Origin: Clostridiales bacterium
GTDB lineage: Bacteria > Bacillota > Clostridia > Oscillospirales > Oscillospiraceae
Assembly (NCBI GenBank): GCA_019415645.1
Contig: DXYV01000024.1
Location: forward strand, 1 to 39,648
Length of the DNA: 39,648 bases
Reading direction: 5' to 3'
Below, piece by piece: positions 31,899-39,648 of this stretch. Position 1 is the first letter of the stretch. Every line of letters begins with the position of its first letter. Both the position numbers and the translations under genes were made by a program. The notes beneath the pieces are model-generated. The model was given only the letters and a program-made list of their open reading frames with translations, was not told where the DNA came from and ran no database searches.

Positions 31899-32633
31899 TT
31901 ACGTCCCGTAGCTGAAGGTTTCGGCAAACGTCCGATACGCCTCCGGCAGCGGCAGCAGCTTGGTAAAGGGCCGGTCCGGCGTATAGCGGGCGCGCACCGG
32001 TTCCGGCCGGGTGGGCGCCGGCAGCTGGAACTCGGCCATAGGCCGGTAATGGGGGTTGGGTTCCCGCTCCCGCGGCTTGACCGCCCAGCTCTCTCCGCAG
32101 GGCGTGCGAATGTCCTCCACATAGGTCAGATGCCAGATTCGCCACTGGCCGTCCTCCCAGATGAAATCCACCCCAAACATGCCGAAGGTCCAGTAGGATA
32201 ATGGCCCCGAAGCTCCGTACTCGTCCTCTTTCCCGACCACATACCAGAACCCCTTGGCGGTCTGACCGTCCTCCGCGATCTCAATGACCTGGTTGCCCAG
32301 CGGCTTGTGATCCAGCACGCCGCAGCCGTAGAGCTCCTCCGGCGTGCGCGCCTGGGTCTGTTCCGGAAAATCCTCCATAATCAGGCGGGTACGCAGCAGA
32401 TTGCGCCGGTGCAGCGCCTCATAGTAGCCCTTCACGGCCTCGCAGCCCTTGTAATAGCCCTCGTTGAAGCCCAGACAGGGCTCCGGGGCTTTCTGACACC
32501 AGAAGGTGTCGTAAATCTCCTTTTCCTGCTTCAGCAGTAGCGCATAGGTATAGCGTCCCATCAAATTTTGAATCTCCCGCCGGTCCTCCCAGCGGGTAAC
32601 CATCTGTTCCAGGGTCATGTTGCGCACATTCAT
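31899..32633 (-). CDS. NTF2/SnoaL-like protein, paralogue 1 of the operon
   Basis: 244 residues. The opening VTRWEDRREIQNLMGRYTYAL and the block WTFGMFGVDFIWEDGQWRIW followed by HLTYVEDIRTP match the same template as the other two: a helix with an acidic/arginine pair, then a GxxxDFxxEDGWKxxH strand pair. ATG 32633 follows GAAAGGAGG. It is first of the three after the permease, 40 bases downstream of its stop. Three diverged copies kept intact side by side suggest successive steps of one pathway or a hetero-oligomer. Confidence 0.82.
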   Translation of the reverse strand: MNVRNMTLEQMVTRWEDRREIQNLMGRYTYALLLKQEKEIYDTFWCQKAPEPCLGFNEGYYKGCEAVKGYYEALHRRNLLRTRLIMEDFPEQTQARTPEELYGCGVLDHKPLGNQVIEIAEDGQTAKGFWYVVGKEDEYGASGPLSYWTFGMFGVDFIWEDGQWRIWHLTYVEDIRTPCGESWAVKPREREPNPHYRPMAEFQLPAPTRPEPVRARYTPDRPFTKLLPLPEAYRTFAETFSYGT

Positions 32634-32673
32634 AGCGCAGGAATTCCTCCTTTCGTAAGGGCAGCATTTGCGG

Positions 32674-34005
32674 TCAGTACACCAGCATACAAATCAGGGT
32701 GGTGACACCCGCATAGATAATAGGAATCAGTACCGTGCTGACAAACACATACTTGTAGCTCGTCTTGTGGGTCATACCGAACACCTGCATGGAAACGCAC
32801 ACATTGGTGTTGTGGGGCAGGGAGTCCAGCGTGGACGCGGTGGTGGTGGCGATGCGGTGGACTGCCCCCATATTGGCGTTGGCCGCGGCCAGCGTGGGTT
32901 GCAATGCGTTGAGCACCATCACCAGTGCGCCGGTGCCGTTGCCCATGCAGCCAGCCAGCACAGCCACCCCCAGGAAGGTGAGCAGATAAGGGCTCATATT
33001 CAGGGCGATCAGACCGTTGAGCAGCGCGCCGAACGCGGCGGTGCTCTGCGCCACCGCACCGAATCCAGAGATAAAGCCCAGCATCACGGCCAGGGGAATC
33101 ACCGCCAGCGTTCCCCGGGAAATGTCCTTCAGAATGGTGCCGTAGTTCATGTACTTGAAGTTGACCAGGAAAGCCCAGATGGCGGCCAGCAGCTGAGCCA
33201 TGACCACCGCCTGAGTGGCATCAAATCCAAAGGCCGGCACCATGGAGAACAGGAAGCACAGGCCAAACAGCAGGATGATCGTAACAATGGCGGTCCAGAA
33301 GGGCGGCACCTTATCCTCCGGCCGCTGGCCGGCCGGAGGGCCGCCCATGGAAACCGCCGCCTGCTCGAAGCCAACGCCCTGCTTTTCGTAGGCCCGCATC
33401 ATCCAGTAGACGTAGGCCAGGCCCAGCACCGTGGCCAAGACAAAGGCCAGGACGCCCACGCCGGCACCGGCATAGATGTTGGTGCCCAGGATGGTGGCGG
33501 GCATCAGGTTGGGCGTGACCGAGGTCCCCGGCAGACAGTAGGTGACGGCGTTTGCGCCCACCATCATGGCAATCAGGCCGATGTTACGGGAGACGTTCGC
33601 CTTCTTCAGCAGCCCCAGGGCCAGAGGTGCCACGATAAATTGATAAGACCCCACGCCCAGGAAGCACAGCAGCCCGGTCATGATAAACACCACGATAGGA
33701 ATGGATTTTTCCCCCAGCAAGCGGATGATTCCGTTGGCCAGGGAGTCAGTGGTCCCGGTGGTCTCCAGCACAGCCGACAACAGGCCGCCGATCACGATGA
33801 GCAACAGCACCGAGCTCATAAAGTTGACGGCCTGCCCCATAAAGGTGCTGAAAATCGCCGTCAGCGGACCGCCCTCACAGGTACAGCCGATGATGAGCGC
33901 GGCCACCAGAGAGGCCAGAATGGGGGACAATCCCTTGTACGCCAGAATAATAAAGACCGCGATTCCCAGGATAATGGCAATCGCCGATGCGGCAACGCTA
34001 GTCAT
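32674..34005 (-). CDS. GntP-family permease
   Basis: 443 residues with about twelve hydrophobic segments and a central hydrophilic loop (about 215-235). The C-terminal STLDSLPHNTNVCVSM corresponds to the DTLPHNGAV motif of the GntP family, which takes up gluconate and other small hydroxy- or keto-acids with protons. MVGANAVTYCLPGTSVTPN is the matching motif of the first half. ATG 34005 has GGAGGAAT upstream. Its place between the SDR and NTF2-like genes suggests it imports their substrate, probably an organic anion. Related ion-transporter superfamily members cannot be fully excluded. Confidence 0.87.
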   Translation of the reverse strand: MTSVAASAIAIILGIAVFIILAYKGLSPILASLVAALIIGCTCEGGPLTAIFSTFMGQAVNFMSSVLLLIVIGGLLSAVLETTGTTDSLANGIIRLLGEKSIPIVVFIMTGLLCFLGVGSYQFIVAPLALGLLKKANVSRNIGLIAMMVGANAVTYCLPGTSVTPNLMPATILGTNIYAGAGVGVLAFVLATVLGLAYVYWMMRAYEKQGVGFEQAAVSMGGPPAGQRPEDKVPPFWTAIVTIILLFGLCFLFSMVPAFGFDATQAVVMAQLLAAIWAFLVNFKYMNYGTILKDISRGTLAVIPLAVMLGFISGFGAVAQSTAAFGALLNGLIALNMSPYLLTFLGVAVLAGCMGNGTGALVMVLNALQPTLAAANANMGAVHRIATTTASTLDSLPHNTNVCVSMQVFGMTHKTSYKYVFVSTVLIPIIYAGVTTLICMLVY

Positions 34006-34062
34006 AAATGCAATTCCTCCTTCTCCGTTTGGGGCTGGAACGGCCCCGGGTCCTCGCTTCGC

Positions 34063-34845
34063 TTACAGGCACATACCATGGTCCGAGACGATGCACTGAC
34101 CGGTGATGGAACTGGACTCATCGCTGGCCAGGAACAGAATCACGTTGGCCTGCTCCTCCGACTCGCTCTCAAACCAGTCCCGGTGACGGTTGACCACTTC
34201 CACAAACGCCTTTTCTTCCGGCTTCTGCTCCTTGGGGGCGAATTCATACTGGGTGGGCACGTCAAAGCGCGGGTCGTGCTTGGTGGGACCGGGGCAGACT
34301 GCGTTGCAGCGGATTCCGCTCCGGGAATACTGAATCGCCAGATTTTTCACCACACCCTCAATACCTGCGAAAGCCGCCGATGTGCTGACCCCGCCATGTC
34401 CATAGTGGCCGGCAATCGAGCCCAGCATCACAATGCTTCCCTTGCCCTGCGCCGTCATATAGGGCAGTGCCGCCCGGCAGCAGTAGACCCGGCTGGTCAG
34501 ATCCATCGTTACCACATGTTCCCACAATTCATCGGTGATGTTGATGGCGGACAGGTGGAAATCCATGGTCCCCGCGTTACAGACCAGAATATCCAGTCCT
34601 CCGTAAGTATCCACGGCCAGCTTCATCGCGCCCGCGCAGTCTTCCGGATTGGTCACGCTGCCCACATAATAGGCAGCCCGGCCTCCGTCTGCCTCAATAG
34701 CCGCCTGGACGGCCTTAAGTTGCTCCTCCCGGCGTGCCATCAACACTACGGATGCGCCCTCCATGGCCAGCCGGTGTGCGGTACTGGCTCCGATTCCTAC
34801 ACTGGCGCCCGTCACGACGGCGACCTTCCCTTCCACACGTTTCAA
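34063..34845 (-). CDS. SDR-fold protein lacking the catalytic Tyr-Lys pair; TTG start
   Basis: 260 residues with an intact cofactor-binding N-terminus (VVTGASVGIG), NAG motif (VCNAGTMD) and a serine at 143 (MLGSIAG). Where classical SDRs have YxxxK, this protein reads T155-S-A-A-F159, in an otherwise well-aligned AGIEGVVKNLA helix. Both the proton-donor Tyr and the Lys are gone, so ordinary dehydrogenase chemistry is unlikely unless nearby Tyr148 or His150 takes over. The best start is TTG 34845 with AAAGGAG eight bases upstream; no ATG is available. First gene after the operon promoter. Confidence 0.88.
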   Translation of the reverse strand: MKRVEGKVAVVTGASVGIGASTAHRLAMEGASVVLMARREEQLKAVQAAIEADGGRAAYYVGSVTNPEDCAGAMKLAVDTYGGLDILVCNAGTMDFHLSAINITDELWEHVVTMDLTSRVYCCRAALPYMTAQGKGSIVMLGSIAGHYGHGGVSTSAAFAGIEGVVKNLAIQYSRSGIRCNAVCPGPTKHDPRFDVPTQYEFAPKEQKPEEKAFVEVVNRHRDWFESESEEQANVILFLASDESSSITGQCIVSDHGMCL

Positions 34846-34919
34846 TATGTCTGCTCCTTTCTGTTCCGGCAATTCTGCTAAACAACCTCCACACAAAAAG
34901 CGCTTTTTTGTTCCCTTTT

Positions 34920-34948
34920 GTTATATCAAATCCCGTTTCCCCTGACAA
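34920..34948 (-). promoter_or_regulatory. Promoter of the SDR/GntP/NTF2-like operon
   Basis: TTGTCA (34943-34948) and TATAAC (34920-34925) on the minus strand are 17 bases apart, about 70 bases before the TTG start. The -35 box lies inside TGACAAGCAAG (34943-34953), which recurs at 34984-34994, so a regulator could bind both copies. A palindromic AAAAAGCGCTTTTT (about 34895-34908) follows in the leader. Confidence 0.7.
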
Positions 34949-34974
34949 GCAAGCCTTTTGGAGCCTCTTGTCAA

Positions 34975-35020
34975 CCAAAAAGGTGACAAGCAAGGTTTCC
35001 CTCGCTTGTCACCTTTTTGG
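34975..35020. terminator. Terminator of the LysR gene, 17-bp perfect stem
   Basis: CCAAAAAGGTGACAAGC (34975-34991) pairs exactly with 35004-35020 across a 12-base loop, with T-runs available on both strands. It separates the LysR gene from the operon promoter downstream. Confidence 0.85.
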
Positions 35021-35033
35021 TTTCTCTATGAAA

Positions 35034-35927
35034 TTACGCCAGGCTCTCCCGGACTGCGGTCAAAAATGCCCGCATCTGGGGCCGCGTCTCTCCTTTGCGC
35101 CAGATGCAGTGCACCGCCTGGCTGCGGTCAATGGGATAGCTTAGGATGTGGGGGTTATGGGGGAAACGGTCCATACTCGTGGAAATGGTCACCCCCCGTC
35201 CCATCTCCACCATGGTCTGCATGGACTCCCGATTGGACACAACATGCACATCGCGAAAATGCAGCCCATATTCCGCCCACTCCTCCTCAAAGGGCAGCCG
35301 TTTTTGATTGAGCGGGGTCATCCGTGCTGAAATAAAGCACGGAACGCCCTCAAAATCCTGCGCTTTGGCGCCCGGGACCGCCAACGGGTGGCCTTCCCGG
35401 ACGACCAGGACGGCCTGGGCCTGTGCAATGCAGCAGTATTCCAGCGCATCCGACTGCTTAAAGTCTTCCAGCGCCTGTTCAAAGGAGAAGACCACGTCCA
35501 GCTGCCCAGCCAGAAGCGGCTCCAGCAGGTCGTGGGGCTCCCGCCGCTCCCAGTCCACGCCCAGCGTATATCCTCCGCCCCGGCACTTCTCCACCACCCG
35601 CAACACCCACTCACCCAGGTCCAGATCATGGTTGCAGCCAATGTGAATCAGGTTTCCCCGCTCAGTCAGAATGGTTTCTGCTTTCCGCTTTGTCTCCTCC
35701 CAGCGCGCCTGCGTCTCCTGGAAAAATTGCAGGTACAGTTCCCCCACCGGCGTGAGCTCCACCTTCGCGGTCGTCCGCCGGAAAAGCTGGGCGCCCAGTT
35801 CTTTTTCCAGCTGGGCGATTTGCCGGCTGACCGCCTGCCGGGTCATAAACAGTTCCTCCGCCGCCCGGGTAAAGCTCCCAAGCCGTCCCGCGCTGAGCAG
35901 GCACTGGACGGAAATCTCACTGGGCAT
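35034..35927 (-). CDS. LysR-family regulator upstream of the NTF2-like operon
   Basis: 297 residues. The N-terminal helix-turn-helix reads LLSAGRLGSFTRAAEELF then MTRQAVSRQIAQLEKELG. The effector-binding domain runs from about residue 88 to the end. The start ATG 35927 has GGCGGGTGGG upstream; a longer frame to 36068 passes through the divergent promoter region and is rejected. It is transcribed in the same direction as the SDR/permease/NTF2-like operon and separated from it by a terminator and a promoter, making it the obvious candidate regulator of that operon. Confidence 0.92.
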   Translation of the reverse strand: MPSEISVQCLLSAGRLGSFTRAAEELFMTRQAVSRQIAQLEKELGAQLFRRTTAKVELTPVGELYLQFFQETQARWEETKRKAETILTERGNLIHIGCNHDLDLGEWVLRVVEKCRGGGYTLGVDWERREPHDLLEPLLAGQLDVVFSFEQALEDFKQSDALEYCCIAQAQAVLVVREGHPLAVPGAKAQDFEGVPCFISARMTPLNQKRLPFEEEWAEYGLHFRDVHVVSNRESMQTMVEMGRGVTISTSMDRFPHNPHILSYPIDRSQAVHCIWRKGETRPQMRAFLTAVRESLA

Positions 35928-36024
35928 GGACCCACCCGCCTTTCTCCTTCTCGCGACCGCATGCACGCTCTTGCGGCGCGGCCGCTTTTTCTTCAGCATA
36001 ACCCAAGTTTGGGGCAAAGTCAAC

Positions 36025-36053
36025 TTGAACCCCGGCGCCGCCGGGCGCATAGT
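36025..36053 (+). promoter_or_regulatory. Candidate promoter of the PRK06851-type gene
   Basis: TTGAAC (36025-36030) and CATAGT (36048-36053) are 17 bases apart. The GC-rich spacer contains a CCCGGCGCCGCCGGG hairpin. The -10 is poor, so confidence is limited. Confidence 0.4.
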
Positions 36054-36091
36054 CTGGATTGCAAGCAATTTTCAAAGGAGGCATGCGTGTG

Positions 36092-37207
36092 ATGGCGCAG
36101 ATCCGATATTTTTTAGGTGCCAATTCCCCCAACGGGTTTTATTCGCTGTACGACCAACTGATTGATCTGGAGTCCGCTCAGGCAGTCTATCTGCTCAAAG
36201 GCGGTCCGGGCTGCGGAAAGTCCTCGTTTATGCGCCGCGTCGCCCGGCACGCCGAGGCGGCCGGCTATTCCGTCCAGTACATTCTCTGTTCCGGCGACCC
36301 GGACTCTTTGGACGCCATTGTGATTCCTGACCTGTCCATCGCTCTCGTGGACGCCACTGCGCCCCATGTGATCGAGCCCAGCTACCCCGGCGTAGTGGAG
36401 CACTATCTCAACCTCGGGGCCTATTACGACGGTGCGGGGCTCCAGAGTATCCGCAGCGCGATTCAGGCGGACATGAAGGGTTATAAAGAACACTACAAGC
36501 GCTGCTACCGCTGTCTGTCCGCCGCTGCAGAGCTGGATGCGGATCTGCATGAGCTTCTCCTCACGCCAGAGGTATCCGCCAAGCTGGTCAAACGTGCCAA
36601 GGGAATCCTAAGCCGCGAGCTCAAGGGCGACGGGACCGGCGGCACGGTGCAGCAGCGCTTCCTCAGCGGCCTGACCCACCGGGGCACGGTCTGCTGCTGG
36701 GAGACGGTGGAGGCCCAGTGCCGCCGGGTCTACGAGCTGTGCGACAGCTATGGGCTGGCGCACAGCCTGCTCACCCCGATTCTGACCGCCGCCACCGCCC
36801 GGGGATTTGATGTGGTGGCCTGTCCCTGTCCCCTGGCTCCCGACCGGCTGGAGCATCTGCTGATTCCCGGGCTCGGGCTGGCCTTTGTCACCTCCAGCCA
36901 GGAGTTGGCCTACCCCGGCCGGCCCTACCGGCGCCTTCATCTGGATACGCTGGCTTGCGGCGATGTCTACCGCCGGTACCGCGCCCGCGTCCGCTTCACC
37001 CGTAAGGTCTCGGCCGCTCTGAAGGCGGAGGCCGTCCAGGCGCTGGCCCGGGCCAAGGCTCAGCACGACGCGCTGGAGGCCCATTACAACCCCTTTGTGG
37101 ACTTCGACGGCGTCTACGCCCAGGCCGACCAGCTGGCCAATCAAATTATTCCGGAAACAGCCCTCACAGCCAGTCCGCCATCACGTCCGGAAGGCTCTCC
37201 GGCGTGA
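36092..37207 (+). CDS. P-loop ATPase-like protein of the PRK06851 type
   Basis: 371 residues. The opening RYFLGANSPNGFYSLYDQLI, Walker A GGPGCGKSS, CSGDPDSLDAIVIPDLSIALVD and the TAPHVIEPSYPG segment match my memory of the clostridial PRK06851 family, a conserved protein of unknown role. A second domain (about 190-340) repeats part of the layout without a clear Walker A. AAGGAGG at 36075-36081 allows GTG 36089 or ATG 36092. Its 3' end overlaps the convergent DUF6514-type gene by 44 bases. It is divergent from the LysR gene. Confidence 0.85.
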   Translation: MAQIRYFLGANSPNGFYSLYDQLIDLESAQAVYLLKGGPGCGKSSFMRRVARHAEAAGYSVQYILCSGDPDSLDAIVIPDLSIALVDATAPHVIEPSYPGVVEHYLNLGAYYDGAGLQSIRSAIQADMKGYKEHYKRCYRCLSAAAELDADLHELLLTPEVSAKLVKRAKGILSRELKGDGTGGTVQQRFLSGLTHRGTVCCWETVEAQCRRVYELCDSYGLAHSLLTPILTAATARGFDVVACPCPLAPDRLEHLLIPGLGLAFVTSSQELAYPGRPYRRLHLDTLACGDVYRRYRARVRFTRKVSAALKAEAVQALARAKAQHDALEAHYNPFVDFDGVYAQADQLANQIIPETALTASPPSRPEGSPA

Positions 37208-37436
37208 CACAGTTACGAACCAGAAGCTCCAGCAGGCTGTCAATGCGCGCGGCGCTGGTGGTCACGTTGGGAATCTCCGCCTCATTTTCCCGCTCTCGCT
37301 GCGTGATTCGAACGCCATAGCTCTCGCAGAAAAAAGGACCGACATCCATCTCCCCGATCAGGAGATAGTAGTCGAACCACAACGATGTACCAGCTTCATC
37401 CTCTGCGCTGCAGCTGTCCACATAAACCTGTCGCAT
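37164..37436 (-). CDS. DUF6514-type small protein
   Basis: 90 residues, acidic and soluble. An aromatic strand (SLWFDYYLLIGE) is followed by YGVRITQRE and a C-terminal helix region ending CVTPESLPDVMADWL, which I recall as typical of DUF6514 in Oscillospiraceae; the name is from memory. ATG 37436 follows AAGGGGAG. An upstream minus-strand TATACT lies at 37471-37476. The stop lies inside the end of the convergent P-loop gene, so mutual transcriptional interference is possible. Function unknown. Confidence 0.78.
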   Translation of the reverse strand: MRQVYVDSCSAEDEAGTSLWFDYYLLIGEMDVGPFFCESYGVRITQRERENEAEIPNVTTSAARIDSLLELLVRNCVTPESLPDVMADWL

Positions 37437-37552
37437 ACGAAACACTCCCCTTTGATTTTCTATTGGAATCAGTATAGGTCTTTTTTCCAGGGAAGGGAAG
37501 AAAAACCGTTCGTATTCTTTCCTACGAGTTCGACTCAATTCCACCTAAAACA

Positions 37553-37595
37553 GAGAAAACCGGGCTTCTGCGACCGCAGAAGCCCGGTTTTTTCT
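37553..37595. terminator. Terminator of the etf operon
   Basis: AAACCGGGCTTCTGC (37557-37571) pairs perfectly with 37576-37590 around GACC, with T-runs on both sides. It follows etfA on the minus strand. Confidence 0.9.
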
Positions 37596-37606
37596 CGAAA
37601 GAGTGT

Positions 37607-38713
37607 TTACTTTTTGCTCTGAATCTCCTTGATCGCCTCGGTGAGCAGCGGGGTAACGGTAAACAGGTCACCCACGATGCCGTAGGAGGCCACCTCGAAG
37701 ATGGGGGCGGACTCGCTCTTGTTCACGGCGATGATGGTCTCGGAGTCCTGCATACCGGCCTTATGCTGAATGGCGCCGGAGATGCCCAGGGCCACATAGA
37801 TGGTGGGATGCACGGTCTTGCCGGTCTGGCCCACCTGGTGGTCGGCGCCCAGCCAGCCGGCGTCCACCACGGCGCGGGAGGCGCCCACGACGCCGCCCAG
37901 AGTCTCGGCCAGCTCGGTGGCCAGCTTGATGCCCTTCTCGGGGTCCTTGCTGATGCCGCGGCCCACGGACACCACCACATCGGCACCAATCAGATCCACC
38001 AGCTTGGCGGCGGTCTTCTTGATCTCCAGAATCTCCACGGTGATATCGGAGGGCTCCAGCTTCACGTCCACCTTGACCAGCTCGGTCTTGGCAGCGGTCT
38101 CTTCGTTGAACTCCGCCTTCTGCATCACGCCGGGGCGGACGGTAGACATCTGGGGCCGGAAGCGGGGGCAGATGATGGTGGCCATCAGATGGCCGCCGAA
38201 GGCGGGACGGGTCATCTTCAGGTTGGTGTTTTCCTCAAACTTGGTGTTGTCCACGTCAATGGTGGAGGTGGTACGCAGGAATTCCTTGTACTTCTCCACA
38301 TCCACATCCAGGTGGGTGCAGTCGGCGGTCAGACCGGTGTGCAGACGGGCCGCGCAGCGGGGACCCAGATCGCGGCCGATGTTGGTGGCGCCGATGAGGA
38401 AGATCTCCGGCTTATGCTCCTCCACCAGGTCGCAGATGACCTTGGTGTAACCGTCGGTGGTGTAGTCCTTCAGCAGGGGATGGTCGCAGATATAGACCTT
38501 ATCCGCGCCGTAGCCGCCCAGGGCCTTGGCGTACTCCTCCTTCAGTCCACTGCCCAGCAGCACGCCGCACAGCTCCACGCCCAGATCGTTGGCCAGCTTG
38601 CGGCCCTCGCTCAGCAGCTGGTAGCTGGTGGACATAATCACGCCGTCCCGCTGCTCGCAGAATACCCATACGCCCTTGAAGGCGGCGGTATCTTTACTAT
38701 TGAAATCAGCCAT
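37607..38713 (-). CDS. etfA: Electron transfer flavoprotein alpha subunit
   Basis: 368 residues. EtfA forms a heterodimer with EtfB and passes electrons to or from acyl-CoA dehydrogenase, which in butyrate producers can include ferredoxin-linked bifurcation. The C-terminal FAD-binding region is intact: SVGRGISKDPEKG, GASRAVVDAGWL, HQVGQTGKTV and YVALGISGAIQH. The N-terminal domain begins at GVWVFCEQRDG. ATG 38713 has AAAGGAG nine bases upstream; ATG 38722 overlaps that site. It follows etfB by 18 bases. Confidence 0.96.
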   Translation of the reverse strand: MADFNSKDTAAFKGVWVFCEQRDGVIMSTSYQLLSEGRKLANDLGVELCGVLLGSGLKEEYAKALGGYGADKVYICDHPLLKDYTTDGYTKVICDLVEEHKPEIFLIGATNIGRDLGPRCAARLHTGLTADCTHLDVDVEKYKEFLRTTSTIDVDNTKFEENTNLKMTRPAFGGHLMATIICPRFRPQMSTVRPGVMQKAEFNEETAAKTELVKVDVKLEPSDITVEILEIKKTAAKLVDLIGADVVVSVGRGISKDPEKGIKLATELAETLGGVVGASRAVVDAGWLGADHQVGQTGKTVHPTIYVALGISGAIQHKAGMQDSETIIAVNKSESAPIFEVASYGIVGDLFTVTPLLTEAIKEIQSKK

Positions 38714-38731
38714 GTTCAGCATCTCCTTTCC

Positions 38732-39532
38732 TTAGATAATGTGCTTCTCGTTGAGGATAGAAACCAGCTTGCCCACCGCTTCCTTGGGGGAACCGTCGAG
38801 CATCATGCCGGCGCCCTTCACCGGGGGGGAGAAGGACTTATACACATTGGTGGGAGAGCCTTTCAGACCGATGGTATCGTCGTCGATCAGGGGATCGTCC
38901 TTCAGGGCCTCGTAATCCAGCACCGTCAGCGGCTTGGAGTAGCATTCCAGGATACCGGACACGCTCATGTAACGGGGGGTGTCCAGCTCCTTGACGCAGG
39001 TGACCAGGCAGGGCAGCTGCGCCTTGAGCATCATGTAGCCGTCCTCCAGCAGACGCTTGACGGTAATGGCGCCGTTCTCCACCTTGAGGTCGGCCGCATA
39101 GGTGATCTGGGGCAGGTGGAGCTTCTCGGCAATCTGGGGGCCCACCTGGGCGGTGTCGCCGTCAATGGCCTGACGGCCGCAGAGAATCAGGTCGTCGCTG
39201 TCCACGCCGATATGCTGGATGCCGGCAGCGATGATCTGAGAGGTGGCGTAGGTATCGGAACCGCCGAACTCACGGCCGCAGATCAGGAAGGCCTCATCCG
39301 CGCCCATGGCCAGCAGCTCGCGCAGCATGCCCTCGGCGGGCGGAGGACCCATGGACACCACGACCACCTTGCAGCCGGTGGCATCCTTGATCTTCAGGGC
39401 TGCCTCGACGGCGGCCAGGTCGTCATGGTTGGTAATGGTGGCCATGGCGGCACGGTCCATGGTGCCGTCCTCCTTGACCGCCACGACGCCGGAGGTATCG
39501 GGCACCTGCTTGACACAAACAATAATTTTCAT
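38732..39532 (-). CDS. etfB: Electron transfer flavoprotein beta subunit
   Basis: 266 residues. Starts MKIIVCVKQVPDTSG, as in clostridial EtfB, and contains CGRQAIDGDTAQVGPQIAE, the conserved beta-subunit signature for nucleotide binding, plus a C-terminal arm that wraps around EtfA. ATG 39532 follows GAAGGAGG. The gene lies 17 bases after the acyl-CoA dehydrogenase stop, so the three are one operon of the butyryl-CoA dehydrogenase/Etf type. Confidence 0.96.
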   Translation of the reverse strand: MKIIVCVKQVPDTSGVVAVKEDGTMDRAAMATITNHDDLAAVEAALKIKDATGCKVVVVSMGPPPAEGMLRELLAMGADEAFLICGREFGGSDTYATSQIIAAGIQHIGVDSDDLILCGRQAIDGDTAQVGPQIAEKLHLPQITYAADLKVENGAITVKRLLEDGYMMLKAQLPCLVTCVKELDTPRYMSVSGILECYSKPLTVLDYEALKDDPLIDDDTIGLKGSPTNVYKSFSPPVKGAGMMLDGSPKEAVGKLVSILNEKHII

Positions 39533-39549
39533 GGCTGTCTACCTCCTTC

Positions 39550-39648
<99 letters not shown>

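Overview
The window looks like chromosomal DNA of a high-GC, spore-forming, butyrate-type gut Clostridium relative (Oscillospiraceae, in the style of Flavonifractor, Intestinimonas or Lawsonibacter). The lineage is inferred from the gene types, not from a search. The clues are spoVT, an acyl-CoA dehydrogenase-etfB-etfA run, Fe-S aldo/keto reductase, SLH-domain surface protein, BceRS-like two-component genes next to ABC exporters, and a DUF6514-type small protein.

Region 1 (1-3102) holds ahpC divergent from a small membrane-protein gene and a SAM methyltransferase gene, followed by a second, LCM-type methyltransferase. Both divergent promoters are readable, and each carries the same GTTAG-N6-CTAAC palindrome just after the predicted transcription start.

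Region 2 (about 3103-9531) is a mobile module of lower GC. It encodes one 74-aa protein, three complete large serine recombinases packed head to tail, and a fourth protein that is only a resolvase catalytic domain with Ala at the nucleophile position. Its right edge lies exactly where spoVT loses its first codons (junction 9531/9532). The missing 5' part of spoVT is not visible in the window.

Region 3 (9532-17618) holds the spoVT remnant, an SDR gene, a truncated zinc alcohol dehydrogenase, and a redox cluster: flavodoxin lipoprotein, divergent LysR regulator, iron-type alcohol dehydrogenase, secreted alpha/beta hydrolase and Fe-S aldo/keto reductase.

Region 4 (17763-26428) encodes two ATPase/permease exporter pairs, an acetyltransferase, an intramembrane-type histidine kinase and an OmpR-type response regulator. 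The regulator has lost about 30 residues from the middle of its receiver domain. Region 5 (26568-30233) has a UvrD/PcrA-like helicase, a hairpin-rich intergenic repeat and an SLH plus transglutaminase-like exported protein.

Region 6 (30441-35927) is the most unfamiliar metabolic locus. It has three tandem NTF2/SnoaL-like paralogues, a GntP-type permease, an SDR-fold protein lacking the YxxxK catalytic pair, and an upstream LysR regulator. I know no described pathway with this composition.

Region 7 (36092-39648) has a P-loop protein of the PRK06851 type, a DUF6514-type protein, etfA, etfB and the end of an acyl-CoA dehydrogenase gene running off the window.
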